Shown here: positions 1-5,968 of the stretch, one piece after another
Layout of the letters: every line of letters begins with the position of its first letter
Numbering within the stretch: the stretch's first letter is position 1
Source of the DNA: an uncultured Mollicutes bacterium
GTDB lineage: Bacteria; Bacillota_I; Bacilli_A; RFN20; CAG-826
Direction: 5' to 3'
Assembly: GCA_900545015.1 (NCBI GenBank)
Contig: UQXJ01000042.1
Span: 1 to 9,343, forward strand
Length of the DNA stretch: 9,343 nt
Notes under the pieces: generated by a model
Databases searched by the model: none
What the model saw: only the letters and a program-made list of their open reading frames with translations
What the model was told of the DNA's origin: nothing
Position numbers and translations under genes: made by a program

Positions 1-49
1 TCATATTTAATCTATTTTTTTGTGCATTTCAATAAATCGAATTTCCTAT

Positions 50-83
50 ATTAAAATAAAAGAGGCATCTAAAACGCCTCCTT
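50..83 (-). terminator. Rho-independent terminator of rplS
   Basis: Read on the minus strand, a GC-rich stem (GAGGCG pairing with TGCCTC, extended by A/G-T pairs; arms 59-67 and 75-83, loop TTTTAGA) is followed by the T-rich run TTTTATTTT. It lies about 30 bases past the rplS stop codon, the expected place for the end of a single-gene rplS transcript. The plus-strand flank has no T-run, so it acts for the minus strand only. Confidence 0.85.
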
Positions 84-113
84 ATAGTCACTAAATAAAT
101 ATTTTGGAAAAAA

Positions 114-464
114 CTATTTAAGAACTTGTTTAATTCTTGCAGCTTTTCCTCTTCTTTCACGAAGATAGAAGATTTTACTTCTTCTTACTCTACCAACCTT
201 TAAGACTTCAATGCTAGCAACGTTTGGTGAATGAACAGGGAATACTCTTTCAACACCGATTTTGTCTGACATCTTACGGACAATGAATGTTTCTGCAACG
301 CCAGATCCTCTTCTTGCAAGTACAACGCCTTCAAAAGCTTGTAATCTTGACTTTCCGTTTTCAACGATTCTAACACTAACTCTAACAGTATCACCAGCTT
401 TAAAGTGTGGGACATCTGTTCTTAATTGGGTACTAGCAACTTCTTTTACTAAATTTGTATTCAT
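114..464 (-). CDS. rplS: Large ribosomal subunit protein bL19
   Basis: Structural protein of the 50S subunit, located near the 30S-50S interface. The 116-residue product is the normal family length and is family-like throughout: an N-terminal segment ending in FKAGDTVRV (about 21-29), the core VERVFPVHSP (about 71-80), and the basic C-terminal signature VRRSKIFYLRERRGKAARI (about 93-111). The frame stays open upstream to an ATG at 515. I chose the ATG at 464 because a strong ribosome-binding site (GAAGGAGG) sits just upstream of it, and the upstream ATG has none and would add 17 residues atypical of L19. The gene stands alone with its own promoter and terminator. In B. subtilis rplS follows trmD on the same strand; here rpsP is its divergent neighbour. 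Stop codon is TAG. Confidence 0.96.
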   Translation of the reverse strand: MNTNLVKEVASTQLRTDVPHFKAGDTVRVSVRIVENGKSRLQAFEGVVLARRGSGVAETFIVRKMSDKIGVERVFPVHSPNVASIEVLKVGRVRRSKIFYLRERRGKAARIKQVLK

Positions 465-551
465 TTTGCTTTCCTCCTTCTTTTTCGTTCTCCTGACGTT
501 CTTGTAAAGTGACATTTATATTGGACCGTCCGTAGCATCTTTTAAAAATGC
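465..551 (-). promoter_or_regulatory. rplS 5' leader, candidate L19 autoregulatory leader
   Basis: The predicted transcript carries an unusually long leader of about 87 nucleotides. It opens with a possible hairpin (GCAT pairing with ATGC through TTTTTAAAAGA) and continues with GGACGGTCC and a GAACG direct repeat before the GAAGGAGG ribosome-binding site (471-480). Rfam describes an L19 leader in Firmicutes believed to regulate rplS, and this leader is in the matching position. I did not verify the family structure, so identity is inferred from position. An in-frame ATG at 513-515 lies inside the leader but lacks a ribosome-binding site. Confidence 0.4.
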
Positions 552-557
552 TTAAAT

Positions 558-608
558 ATAATATCAAAAAACTAGCATGAAAGTCAAAAAATATTTTTAT
601 AAATATTT
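558..608 (-). promoter_or_regulatory. rplS promoter with AT-rich upstream element
   Basis: Minus strand: -35 TTGACT (582-587), 18-base spacer, -10 TATTAT (558-563), each matching five of six consensus bases. The predicted start is near 551. Immediately upstream (589-608) two copies of AAATATTT are separated by TTAT. This very AT-rich block resembles an UP element that contacts the RNA polymerase alpha subunit, as is common at ribosomal promoters; that role is inferred. Confidence 0.75.
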
Positions 609-614
609 GATAGA

Positions 615-636
615 TGTCAAGTAAAAGTACTTGACA
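615..636. repeat. Perfect 9-bp inverted repeat over the rpsP -35 box
   Basis: TGTCAAGTA (615-623) and TACTTGACA (628-636) are exact reverse complements separated by AAAG. The right arm contains the TTGACA -35 box of rpsP (631-636), so the repeat lies upstream of the transcription start and would act as DNA. The geometry fits a repressor operator. The left arm also supplies a minus-strand TTGACA, but no good -10 follows at 16-18 bases. It does not match the CIRCE, LexA or FapR operators as I know them. Confidence 0.6.
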
Positions 637-659
637 CTTAAACTTAGATTATTTATCAT
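631..659 (+). promoter_or_regulatory. Promoter of the rpsP-khpA-rimM-trmD operon
   Basis: A perfect -35 TTGACA (631-636), optimal 17-base spacer and -10 TATCAT (654-659, five of six) form a strong vegetative sigma-factor promoter. The predicted start is near 665-667, giving a leader of only about 20 nucleotides. The ribosome-binding site AAGGAGA (671-677) stands 8 bases before the rpsP ATG. Confidence 0.85.
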
Positions 660-685
660 ATGTAGCGTTAAAGGAGAAATTAATT

Positions 686-1009
686 ATGGCAGTTAAAATT
701 AGATTAGCTAGAAAAGGTAGACACGAATTACCATTCTATAGAATTGTCGTTGCAGACTCAAGATATGCACGTGATGGAAGATATCTCGACCAAATCGGTA
801 CATATGATCCTTCAAAAGGTGTTGCTAATGCAGCAATCAACGAAGAAGTCGCTTTAAAATGGTTAAATACAGGTGCTCAATATAGCGATACAATCAAAGC
901 TATTTTTACAGCAAAAGGTTTAATTCAAAAATCAAAAGCTGAAAAAGCAAGTAACGCAGTTAAAAAAGCTAGTGTAGCTTATACAAAAAACAACAAAGAA
1001 GGTAAATAG
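686..1009 (+). CDS. rpsP: Small ribosomal subunit protein bS16
   Basis: Structural 30S protein needed for subunit assembly. The 107-residue product opens with the canonical bS16 N-terminus MAVKIRLARKGRHELPFYRI, followed by VVADSR, the DGRYLDQIGTYDPSK segment (about 31-44) and the ALKWLNTGAQ block. It is somewhat longer than typical bS16 because of a Lys/Ala/Ser-rich tail (about 86-107), probably disordered and RNA-contacting. The start is fixed by the strong AAGGAGA site. It is the first gene of the plus-strand operon; khpA starts 2 bases after its TAG stop, with a GAAGG site inside the last rpsP codons. Its single tryptophan codon is TGG. Confidence 0.97.
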   Translation: MAVKIRLARKGRHELPFYRIVVADSRYARDGRYLDQIGTYDPSKGVANAAINEEVALKWLNTGAQYSDTIKAIFTAKGLIQKSKAEKASNAVKKASVAYTKNNKEGK

Positions 1010-1011
1010 TA

Positions 1012-1284
1012 ATGGATTATTCAGCTTTAATTCATACAGTCGTTGATCCATTTATTAAAAATCCAAGTGCTTTACTTATTAGAGAAGTTAACACTGAAGA
1101 TCAAAAATGCGATTTAACTTTACTTGTTTGTGCTGAAAGTTCTGATATCGCTCGCTTAATTGGTAAAAAAGGATGTGTCGCATTTGCAATTAGAGACATC
1201 GTTTCTATTGCTGGTAAGCTTGAAAATAAAAAGGTTCACATTAAATTTGAATCTTTTGATGAAGAAAAAAAGGACGGAGAATAA
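1012..1284 (+). CDS. khpA: KH-domain RNA-binding protein KhpA (YlqC)
   Basis: A 90-residue single KH-domain protein of the YlqC/KhpA family. The RNA-binding GxxG loop is GKKG (51-54) within ARLIGKKGCVAFAIRDIV (47-64). The N-terminal YSALIHTVVDPFIKNP stretch is also family-typical. In streptococci KhpA pairs with KhpB (Jag/EloR) to bind RNA and influence cell elongation and division; that role is carried over from the family. It is coupled to rpsP and precedes rimM, as ylqC does in Bacillus. Its last codons and TAA stop (1282-1284) are embedded in a terminator-like hairpin, with the stop exactly in the loop. Confidence 0.93.
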   Translation: MDYSALIHTVVDPFIKNPSALLIREVNTEDQKCDLTLLVCAESSDIARLIGKKGCVAFAIRDIVSIAGKLENKKVHIKFESFDEEKKDGE

Positions 1285-1299
1285 TCTCCTTCCTTTTTT
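1266..1299 (+). terminator. Terminator-like hairpin between khpA and rimM
   Basis: AAAAAAGGA (1266-1274) pairs with TCCTTTTTT (1291-1299), and GGAGA (1276-1280) with TCTCC (1285-1289). There is one C/T mismatch, and the loop is ATAA (1281-1284). The 3' arm ends in six Ts, the form of an intrinsic terminator. It lies inside a co-directional operon, just 14 bases before the rimM ATG, so it is more likely a partial terminator or an RNA-processing or stability element than a full stop. A ribosome terminating on khpA would cover the hairpin. Confidence 0.7.
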
Positions 1300-1313
1300 A
1301 TGTTTAATTGATT

Positions 1314-1829
1314 ATGGAAAAATATTTAAAAGTAGGAACTATATTAAAAACAATTGGTCTTAAAGGAGACGTTAAAGTCTTTTCGACTACTTCTTTTAAA
1401 GATATTAGATATAAAAAAGGAAATGTACTTTTTGTACTTATTAATGGTGAATATAAATCACTAACAATCGAATCTCATTCATTTAAAGGTGGCAATTTTG
1501 ATCAAATAAAATTTAAAGAAATCAACTCAATTGAGGAAGCAGAGAAACTTCTTTCACATGATTTTTTTGCTTTAAAAGATGAAAGTATTTTATTTGAAAA
1601 TGAATTCTTTTATGAAGATTTAATTGGATTAGAAGTTTATGATTCTGATTCAAACAAGCTTGGAACTGTTGCTTCTGTTGAAGAATTTCCAGCTCAAATA
1701 ACGCTTAAAATTTCTAAAAAGCCTGCAAAAGGTGAATTTTTTGTACCTTTTAATGATTTTTTTATTAAAAACGTAGATTTAAAAAATAAAAAAATAACTA
1801 TTAATGTTATAGAAGGATTAATCGATTAA
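1314..1829 (+). CDS. rimM: Ribosome maturation factor RimM
   Basis: Assists late assembly of the 30S head around bS16/uS19 and acts free in the cytoplasm or on precursor 30S particles. The 171-residue product has the two-part RimM layout. The N-terminal domain opens with VGTILKTIGLKGDVKV (7-22). A PRC-barrel follows, starting around FYEDLIGLEVYD (99-110) and ending in the FVPF...NVIEGLID segment typical of the C-terminus. I chose the ATG at 1314; a TTG at 1308 is in frame but would add only two residues. No Shine-Dalgarno sequence precedes either start, which is odd beside the strong sites elsewhere. The stop overlaps the trmD start by one base (TAATG). Confidence 0.93.
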   Translation: MEKYLKVGTILKTIGLKGDVKVFSTTSFKDIRYKKGNVLFVLINGEYKSLTIESHSFKGGNFDQIKFKEINSIEEAEKLLSHDFFALKDESILFENEFFYEDLIGLEVYDSDSNKLGTVASVEEFPAQITLKISKKPAKGEFFVPFNDFFIKNVDLKNKKITINVIEGLID

Positions 1830-2605
1830 TGGTATTTAAAATACTTACATTATTTCCTGAAATGTTTGATTCTTTTTTTAGTAGTTCTATTTTAAAAAGA
1901 GCTATTGCTAAAGGACTTATTGAAATTAAAGTTATCAATATTAGAGATTATACTCTAGATAAATATAATAGAACTGACACTCCTCCTATTGGTGGTGGAG
2001 CTGGTTTAATTATGAAATGTCAACCTATAATTGACGCCTTAAAAGCAAATTCTACTCCTTCTACTCATAAAATTATTATGTCCCCTCGTGGATATAAATA
2101 TGATCAAAAAAAGGCAGTTGAGTTATCAAAAAGTTATAATGAAATACTTATTTTATGTGGTCACTATGAAGGTATTGATGAAAGAGTTTACGATTATTTT
2201 GATGAATCAATTTCACTAGGTGATTTCATTCTTACAGGTGGAGAACCTGCTGCTATTTCTATTGTAGATAGTGTTTCAAGACTAATTGATGGCGTTATAA
2301 CTAAAGAAAGTATTGATGAAGAAAGTTTTGATAATGGTCTATTAGAATATCCTCAATATACTGAACCATATAATTTTGATGATAAAGAAGTTCCTGATAT
2401 TCTTTATTCAGGAAATCATGAAGCAATTAAAAAATGGCGTAAAAAAGAAGCTATAAAGCTTACAAAAAAATTTAGAGAAGACTTATATAATTCATATAAT
2501 TTCAGTAAACAAGATAAGAAATTGCTTCAAGAAATTAATGAAGGCGTTACTCCTAAGTGGGAGGAAGATGCCTTAATTAAAGGCCATAAATTTATAAAAA
2601 AATAG
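1829..2605 (+). CDS. trmD: tRNA (guanine-37-N1)-methyltransferase TrmD
   Basis: Transfers methyl from S-adenosylmethionine to G37 next to the anticodon, preventing +1 frameshifting. The 258-residue length is normal. SPOUT trefoil-knot motifs are in order: GGGAG (55-59), SPRG (85-88), GHYEGIDERV (111-120) and SLGDFILTGGEPAA (129-142). Arg151 and the SFDNGLLEYPQYTEP segment (166-180) match the region holding the catalytic Arg and Asp of characterised TrmD proteins. The usual YTRP is YTEP here, a minor deviation. It is translationally coupled to rimM and uses AAGGA (1813-1817). It ends the plus-strand operon; its TAG stop lies in one arm of the convergent terminator shared with ffh. Confidence 0.97.
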   Translation: MVFKILTLFPEMFDSFFSSSILKRAIAKGLIEIKVINIRDYTLDKYNRTDTPPIGGGAGLIMKCQPIIDALKANSTPSTHKIIMSPRGYKYDQKKAVELSKSYNEILILCGHYEGIDERVYDYFDESISLGDFILTGGEPAAISIVDSVSRLIDGVITKESIDEESFDNGLLEYPQYTEPYNFDDKEVPDILYSGNHEAIKKWRKKEAIKLTKKFREDLYNSYNFSKQDKKLLQEINEGVTPKWEEDALIKGHKFIKK

Positions 2606-2631
2606 ATTTAGTTTTACCTAAATCTATTTTT
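2598..2631. terminator. Bidirectional terminator between convergent trmD and ffh
   Basis: Fourteen bases, AAAAATAGATTTAG (2598-2611), pair perfectly with CTAAATCTATTTTT (2618-2631) around the six-base loop TTTTAC. Each arm ends in a five-base A or T run, so transcripts from either side form a stem followed by U-rich sequence. The trmD stop (2603-2605) lies in one arm, the ffh stop (complement of 2614-2616) in the loop, and the last ffh codons in the other arm. The stem is AT-rich, so efficiency is uncertain. Confidence 0.85.
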
Positions 2632-3963
2632 CATTTGTTTCATCTTATTGATGTCCATTTTGCCATTAGCGCCACGCATTTCTTTCATCATCATTTTCAT
2701 TTGTTCATACTTTTTAATGACTTTATTAATGTCAGCGTTTGTTTTTCCTGAGCCTTTTGCAATACGAACTTTACGGCTATTTTTTAAAATTTCAGGATGT
2801 GCTCTTTCTTCATAAGTCATTGAATTAATAATAACTTCGAAGTTTTTCATTTCTTTTTGGGCTGCATCTAATTGTTCTTCGCTTACTTTAGGCATGCCTG
2901 GAATAAGTTTCATAAGTCCTCCAAGGCTTCCTAATTTTTGAACTTGTTTCATTTGTTTAAGCATATCATCAAGAGTAAATTCGCCCTTCATGATCTTATT
3001 AACATCTTTTTTAGCTTCTTTTTCATCGATATTTTGTTGGACTTTGTCAATTAAAGTTAAAACATCCCCCATTCCAAGAATTCTTTCAGCCATTCTATCT
3101 GGATAGAAGACATCTAATTCATTGATTTTTTCACCAACACCGATAAATTTAATTGGGACTCCAGTAACATGAGCAATGCTTAATGCAGCACCACCTCTTG
3201 AATCGCCATCCATTTTAGACATAATAGCGCCAGTTAAACCAAGTGTTTCATTAAATACTTTAGCAACGTTAACACTATCTTGGCCAGCCATTGCATCAGT
3301 TAAAAGAAGAATTTCATCTGGTTTAATATCATTTTTAATACGTTTTAATTCATTCATTAAAACTTCATCAATTTGAAGACGACCAGCAGTATCAATGATT
3401 AAAACATCATAGTGATCGTTATACGCTTTTTCTTTTGCAATTGTTGCAATTTTAACTGGATCTTCCTTAGTTCCCATATTAACTAAATCAGCATTAATAG
3501 ATTTAGCTAATTGGTCTAATTGATCAACAGCAGCAGGTCTATAAACATCACAAGCAGCTAAAAGGACTTTTTTATTTTCTTTATTTTTCATTAAGTAAGC
3601 AAGTTTAGCAGCTGTTGTAGTTTTACCACTTCCTTGTAAGCCAACAAGTAAAATAATTGTTGGTTTATTCTTGTTATAAGTTAATTTAGAATCAGAACCA
3701 CCAAGCAAACTTACAAGTTCATCTCTTACTATTTTAATAACCATTTCACTAGAATTTAATTTATCAAAAACTTGTTCACCTAATGCTTTTTCTTTTACGC
3801 TATTAACGAATTCTTTTACAACTTTATAATTAACATCAGCTTCAAGAAGTGCAATTCTAACTTCTTTAAGCATTTCATCCATATTTTTATCAGTTAATTT
3901 CGATTCACCTTTAATCTTTTTAAGTGCTCTAGTGAATTTCTCTTGTAAAGCCTCAAATGCCAT
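2614..3963 (-). CDS. ffh: Signal recognition particle GTPase Ffh (SRP54)
   Basis: Binds signal sequences emerging from the ribosome and, with SRP RNA and FtsY, delivers them to the membrane translocon. The 449-residue protein has an N domain (about 1-95) and a G domain with P-loop GLQGSGKT (108-115), DVYRPAA (139-145), DTAGR and the SKMDGDSRGGAA block. A methionine-rich M domain (about 300-449) includes the RNA-binding RIAKGSG motif (400-406) and a Met-rich tail. The frame is open to an ATG at 4015-4017. I chose 3963 because GGAG (3970-3973) precedes it at ideal distance and MAFEALQEKF is the classic Ffh start. It overlaps ylxM by 11 bases and is the last gene of the plsX operon. Confidence 0.97.
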   Translation of the reverse strand: MAFEALQEKFTRALKKIKGESKLTDKNMDEMLKEVRIALLEADVNYKVVKEFVNSVKEKALGEQVFDKLNSSEMVIKIVRDELVSLLGGSDSKLTYNKNKPTIILLVGLQGSGKTTTAAKLAYLMKNKENKKVLLAACDVYRPAAVDQLDQLAKSINADLVNMGTKEDPVKIATIAKEKAYNDHYDVLIIDTAGRLQIDEVLMNELKRIKNDIKPDEILLLTDAMAGQDSVNVAKVFNETLGLTGAIMSKMDGDSRGGAALSIAHVTGVPIKFIGVGEKINELDVFYPDRMAERILGMGDVLTLIDKVQQNIDEKEAKKDVNKIMKGEFTLDDMLKQMKQVQKLGSLGGLMKLIPGMPKVSEEQLDAAQKEMKNFEVIINSMTYEERAHPEILKNSRKVRIAKGSGKTNADINKVIKKYEQMKMMMKEMRGANGKMDINKMKQMKNRFR

Positions 3964-4267
3964 ATAATTCTCCAATAATTTCTTCTTTATCTTTTTCTGA
4001 AATATTCGTTTCATCAAGTAGTTTTACAATTTTACGATATTTATCGTGTAATTTTAATTTTTCTTCGTATTGTTTTAATTTAATAATTGAATGATCAATC
4101 GTATCAAGAACAGCACTTCTTGATATTTTTAATTCATCGCTTAATTCTTTTAAAGATAAATTATAAGAAAAATATTTTTCCATAATATCTCTTTGTTTAT
4201 CTGTTAAAAGGTTTTTATATAAATCAAATAATTCGTTTATATAGTTAAATTCATTAATATCAAGCAT
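3953..4267 (-). CDS. ylxM: SRP-associated HTH protein YlxM
   Basis: A 104-residue protein of the YlxM/p13 family, with a sigma-70 region 4-like helix-turn-helix: LTDKQRDIMEKYF, then LSLKELSDELKISRSAVLD, then a helix DHSIIKLKQYEEKL. In streptococci YlxM associates with SRP components and modulates their activity; here this is inferred from family and position. It sits between ftsY and ffh exactly as in Bacillus, overlapping ftsY by 8 bases (ATGCTTGA) and ffh by 11. No clear ribosome-binding site precedes it, so translation probably relies on coupling to ftsY. It ends in TGA, supporting the standard code. Confidence 0.92.
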   Translation of the reverse strand: MLDINEFNYINELFDLYKNLLTDKQRDIMEKYFSYNLSLKELSDELKISRSAVLDTIDHSIIKLKQYEEKLKLHDKYRKIVKLLDETNISEKDKEEIIGELYGI

Positions 4268-5279
4268 CTTTAATTAAGCCACTGCACAATCCATATAAGT
4301 ATTTGTCTAAATCAAATTCTTCAAGATCATCCATTCCTTCACCAAGTCCAATAAATCTAACAGGTATGCCAAGTTCTTCTCTAATCGCTAAAATAATTCC
4401 ACCTTTACTAGTTCCATCCATTTTAGTAATGACAATGCCAGTAATATTAATTAATTCTTTAAAAGCAGCTGCTTGTAAGACACCGTTTTGTCCAGTTGTT
4501 GCATCAATAACTAAGAAACATTCAGGTTCATGATCGATAAGTTTTTTTGTGACTGTATAAATCTTTTTAAGTTCATCCATTAAATTTTTCTTATTTTGAA
4601 GTCTACCAGCTGTATCAACAATAATTAAATCAACGTCTTTAGCAAGTCCTTCTTTTATGCCTTTATAAGCAACGCTAGCAGGATCTTCTGAATCATTTCC
4701 AGTAACAATTGGCATGTTTAGTCTATCAGCCCAGACTTTTAATTGTTCTTTAGCACCAGCTCTAAATGTATCAGCAGCAACTAATAAAACTTTTTTATTT
4801 TGCTTAATGTATCTATTAGCTAATTTAGCAATTGTAGTTGTTTTTCCAACTCCATTAACGCCTGTCATAAGTAAAACTTCTGGTTTTTTATCAAAAGAAA
4901 GTTCGTTTTTAATATCTCCACCTTCTTTTAAATAATTAAGGAACATTTTATCAACGAGCATTTCATTGATTTCTTTTGGATTAGAAATATTTTCTTTTTT
5001 TGATGATGCTAATAATTCTTCGATTGTATTTAAAGTAAAACTAATGCCACAATCAGCTTCAATTAAGATTTCTTCAAGTTCATCAAAATAATCAGAATTC
5101 ACTGATTTATATTTTTTTGTAAGTTCATCTAATTTATTTGAAAAATTCTTACGTGATTTTTCTAATCCTTTATCATATTTTTCTAAAGTTTTAGTATCTT
5201 TTATTGATTCTTCGTTTTGAACTTCTTGACTAGCATTTTTCTTGCCAAATTTTTCTTTTAAAAACTTAAATAATCCCAT
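4260..5279 (-). CDS. ftsY: SRP receptor GTPase FtsY
   Basis: Membrane-associated receptor that pairs with Ffh in a GTP-dependent complex to hand ribosomes to SecYEG. The 339-residue protein starts with a lipid-binding-type helix (MGLFKFLKEKFGKK) and a short charged A region. The N domain (about 35-130) and G domain follow, with P-loop GVNGVGKT (140-147), DTFRAGA (170-176), DTAGR (222-226) and TKMDG (285-289), ending in the typical RFIGLGEGMDDL segment. The acidic A domain is short compared with E. coli, as in many Firmicutes. It starts 2 bases after rnc stops and has only a weak, distant AAAGG site. In B. subtilis smc sits between rnc and ftsY; it is absent here. Stop is TGA. Confidence 0.97.
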   Translation of the reverse strand: MGLFKFLKEKFGKKNASQEVQNEESIKDTKTLEKYDKGLEKSRKNFSNKLDELTKKYKSVNSDYFDELEEILIEADCGISFTLNTIEELLASSKKENISNPKEINEMLVDKMFLNYLKEGGDIKNELSFDKKPEVLLMTGVNGVGKTTTIAKLANRYIKQNKKVLLVAADTFRAGAKEQLKVWADRLNMPIVTGNDSEDPASVAYKGIKEGLAKDVDLIIVDTAGRLQNKKNLMDELKKIYTVTKKLIDHEPECFLVIDATTGQNGVLQAAAFKELINITGIVITKMDGTSKGGIILAIREELGIPVRFIGLGEGMDDLEEFDLDKYLYGLCSGLIKDA

Positions 5280-5281
5280 AA

Positions 5282-5968
5282 TTAAAGTACTGCCTTTTTA
5301 CTTAAAGCTTCTTTAGCTGCATTTTGTTCAGCTTGTTTTTTGCTCTTTCCTTCTCCTCTTCCTAAAACAAGCCCATTGAACTTAACTTCAACAAAGAAAG
5401 TTTTATTGTGTGGAGGTCCTTTTTCATCTATTACTTTATAAATTACTGATTCGCGGTATTCAGCTTGCATAGCTTCTTGAAGAATACTCTTATAATCTTT
5501 TAAATCAGTTAATTCAAAGTTTTTAACATCATCACCATAAATGTTTCTTATAAATCTTGTGGTAAATTTAATACCTTGATCAAGATATATAGCACCAATC
5601 ACAGCTTCAAAAATATCTTCAAGAATTGAATTATGTTTTGTTGCTTCTTCAACTGTCAATGAATGTCCTGCTCTAATGAAATCAGTATAATTCTCTCTTC
5701 TAGCAAGGTTTGCTAAATATTCCGTTTGAACTAGAAAGCTTTTAGCTTTTGTTAAATCGCCTTCTCTCATTTCAGGATGAGTTTTAAAAAGCGTACCTGC
5801 AATAACAAAACCTAAAACGCTATCTCCAATAAACTCCAGTCTTTCATAGTCATGGTGATGTGTTTTTGCATCACTATTAAATGAAGAATGAGTAAAAGCC
5901 ATCTCATATAATTCTTTATTACGTGGCTTAATATTATATTTTAAGAAAAAATCATTCAGATTTTTCAT
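5282..5968 (-). CDS. rnc: Ribonuclease III
   Basis: Double-strand-specific endoribonuclease that processes rRNA precursors and structured mRNAs; in Bacillus it also contributes to SRP RNA maturation. The 228-residue protein has the catalytic domain signature ERLEFIGDSVL (42-52). The metal-binding acidic residues Glu45, Asp49, Asp118 and Glu121 are all present, the last pair in EDIFEAVIGA (117-126). A C-terminal double-stranded RNA-binding domain (about 157-226) ends in KKQAEQNAAKEAL. The start is supported by AGAAAGG (5977-5983) and the normal length. It overlaps plsX by 17 bases and almost abuts ftsY, indicating one operon. No acpP lies between plsX and rnc. Confidence 0.97.
   Translation of the reverse strand: MKNLNDFFLKYNIKPRNKELYEMAFTHSSFNSDAKTHHHDYERLEFIGDSVLGFVIAGTLFKTHPEMREGDLTKAKSFLVQTEYLANLARRENYTDFIRAGHSLTVEEATKHNSILEDIFEAVIGAIYLDQGIKFTTRFIRNIYGDDVKNFELTDLKDYKSILQEAMQAEYRESVIYKVIDEKGPPHNKTFFVEVKFNGLVLGRGEGKSKKQAEQNAAKEALSKKAVL

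Noticed and set aside
1..50. A possible minus-strand promoter for the gene beyond the left edge (TTGAAA near the complement of 29-34)
   Set aside because: The candidate -10 matches only about half of the consensus, and no start codon or gene is visible in the window to support it.
465..515. An N-terminally extended rplS starting at the ATG at 515
   Set aside because: The extra 17 residues are Lys/Arg/Glu-rich translation of the leader and of the GAAGGAGG ribosome-binding site itself, and no ribosome-binding site precedes the upstream ATG.
592..620. A second minus-strand promoter from the left palindrome arm (TTGACA, complement of 615-620)
   Set aside because: At 16-18 bases downstream only A-rich sequence with poor -10 matches is found. 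The TTGACT/TATTAT pair nearer rplS is much better.
3964..4017. An 18-residue N-terminal extension of Ffh from the ATG at 4017
   Set aside because: MAFEALQEKF is the conserved Ffh start, with a GGAG site six bases upstream of its ATG. The extension lies within the ylxM coding sequence.
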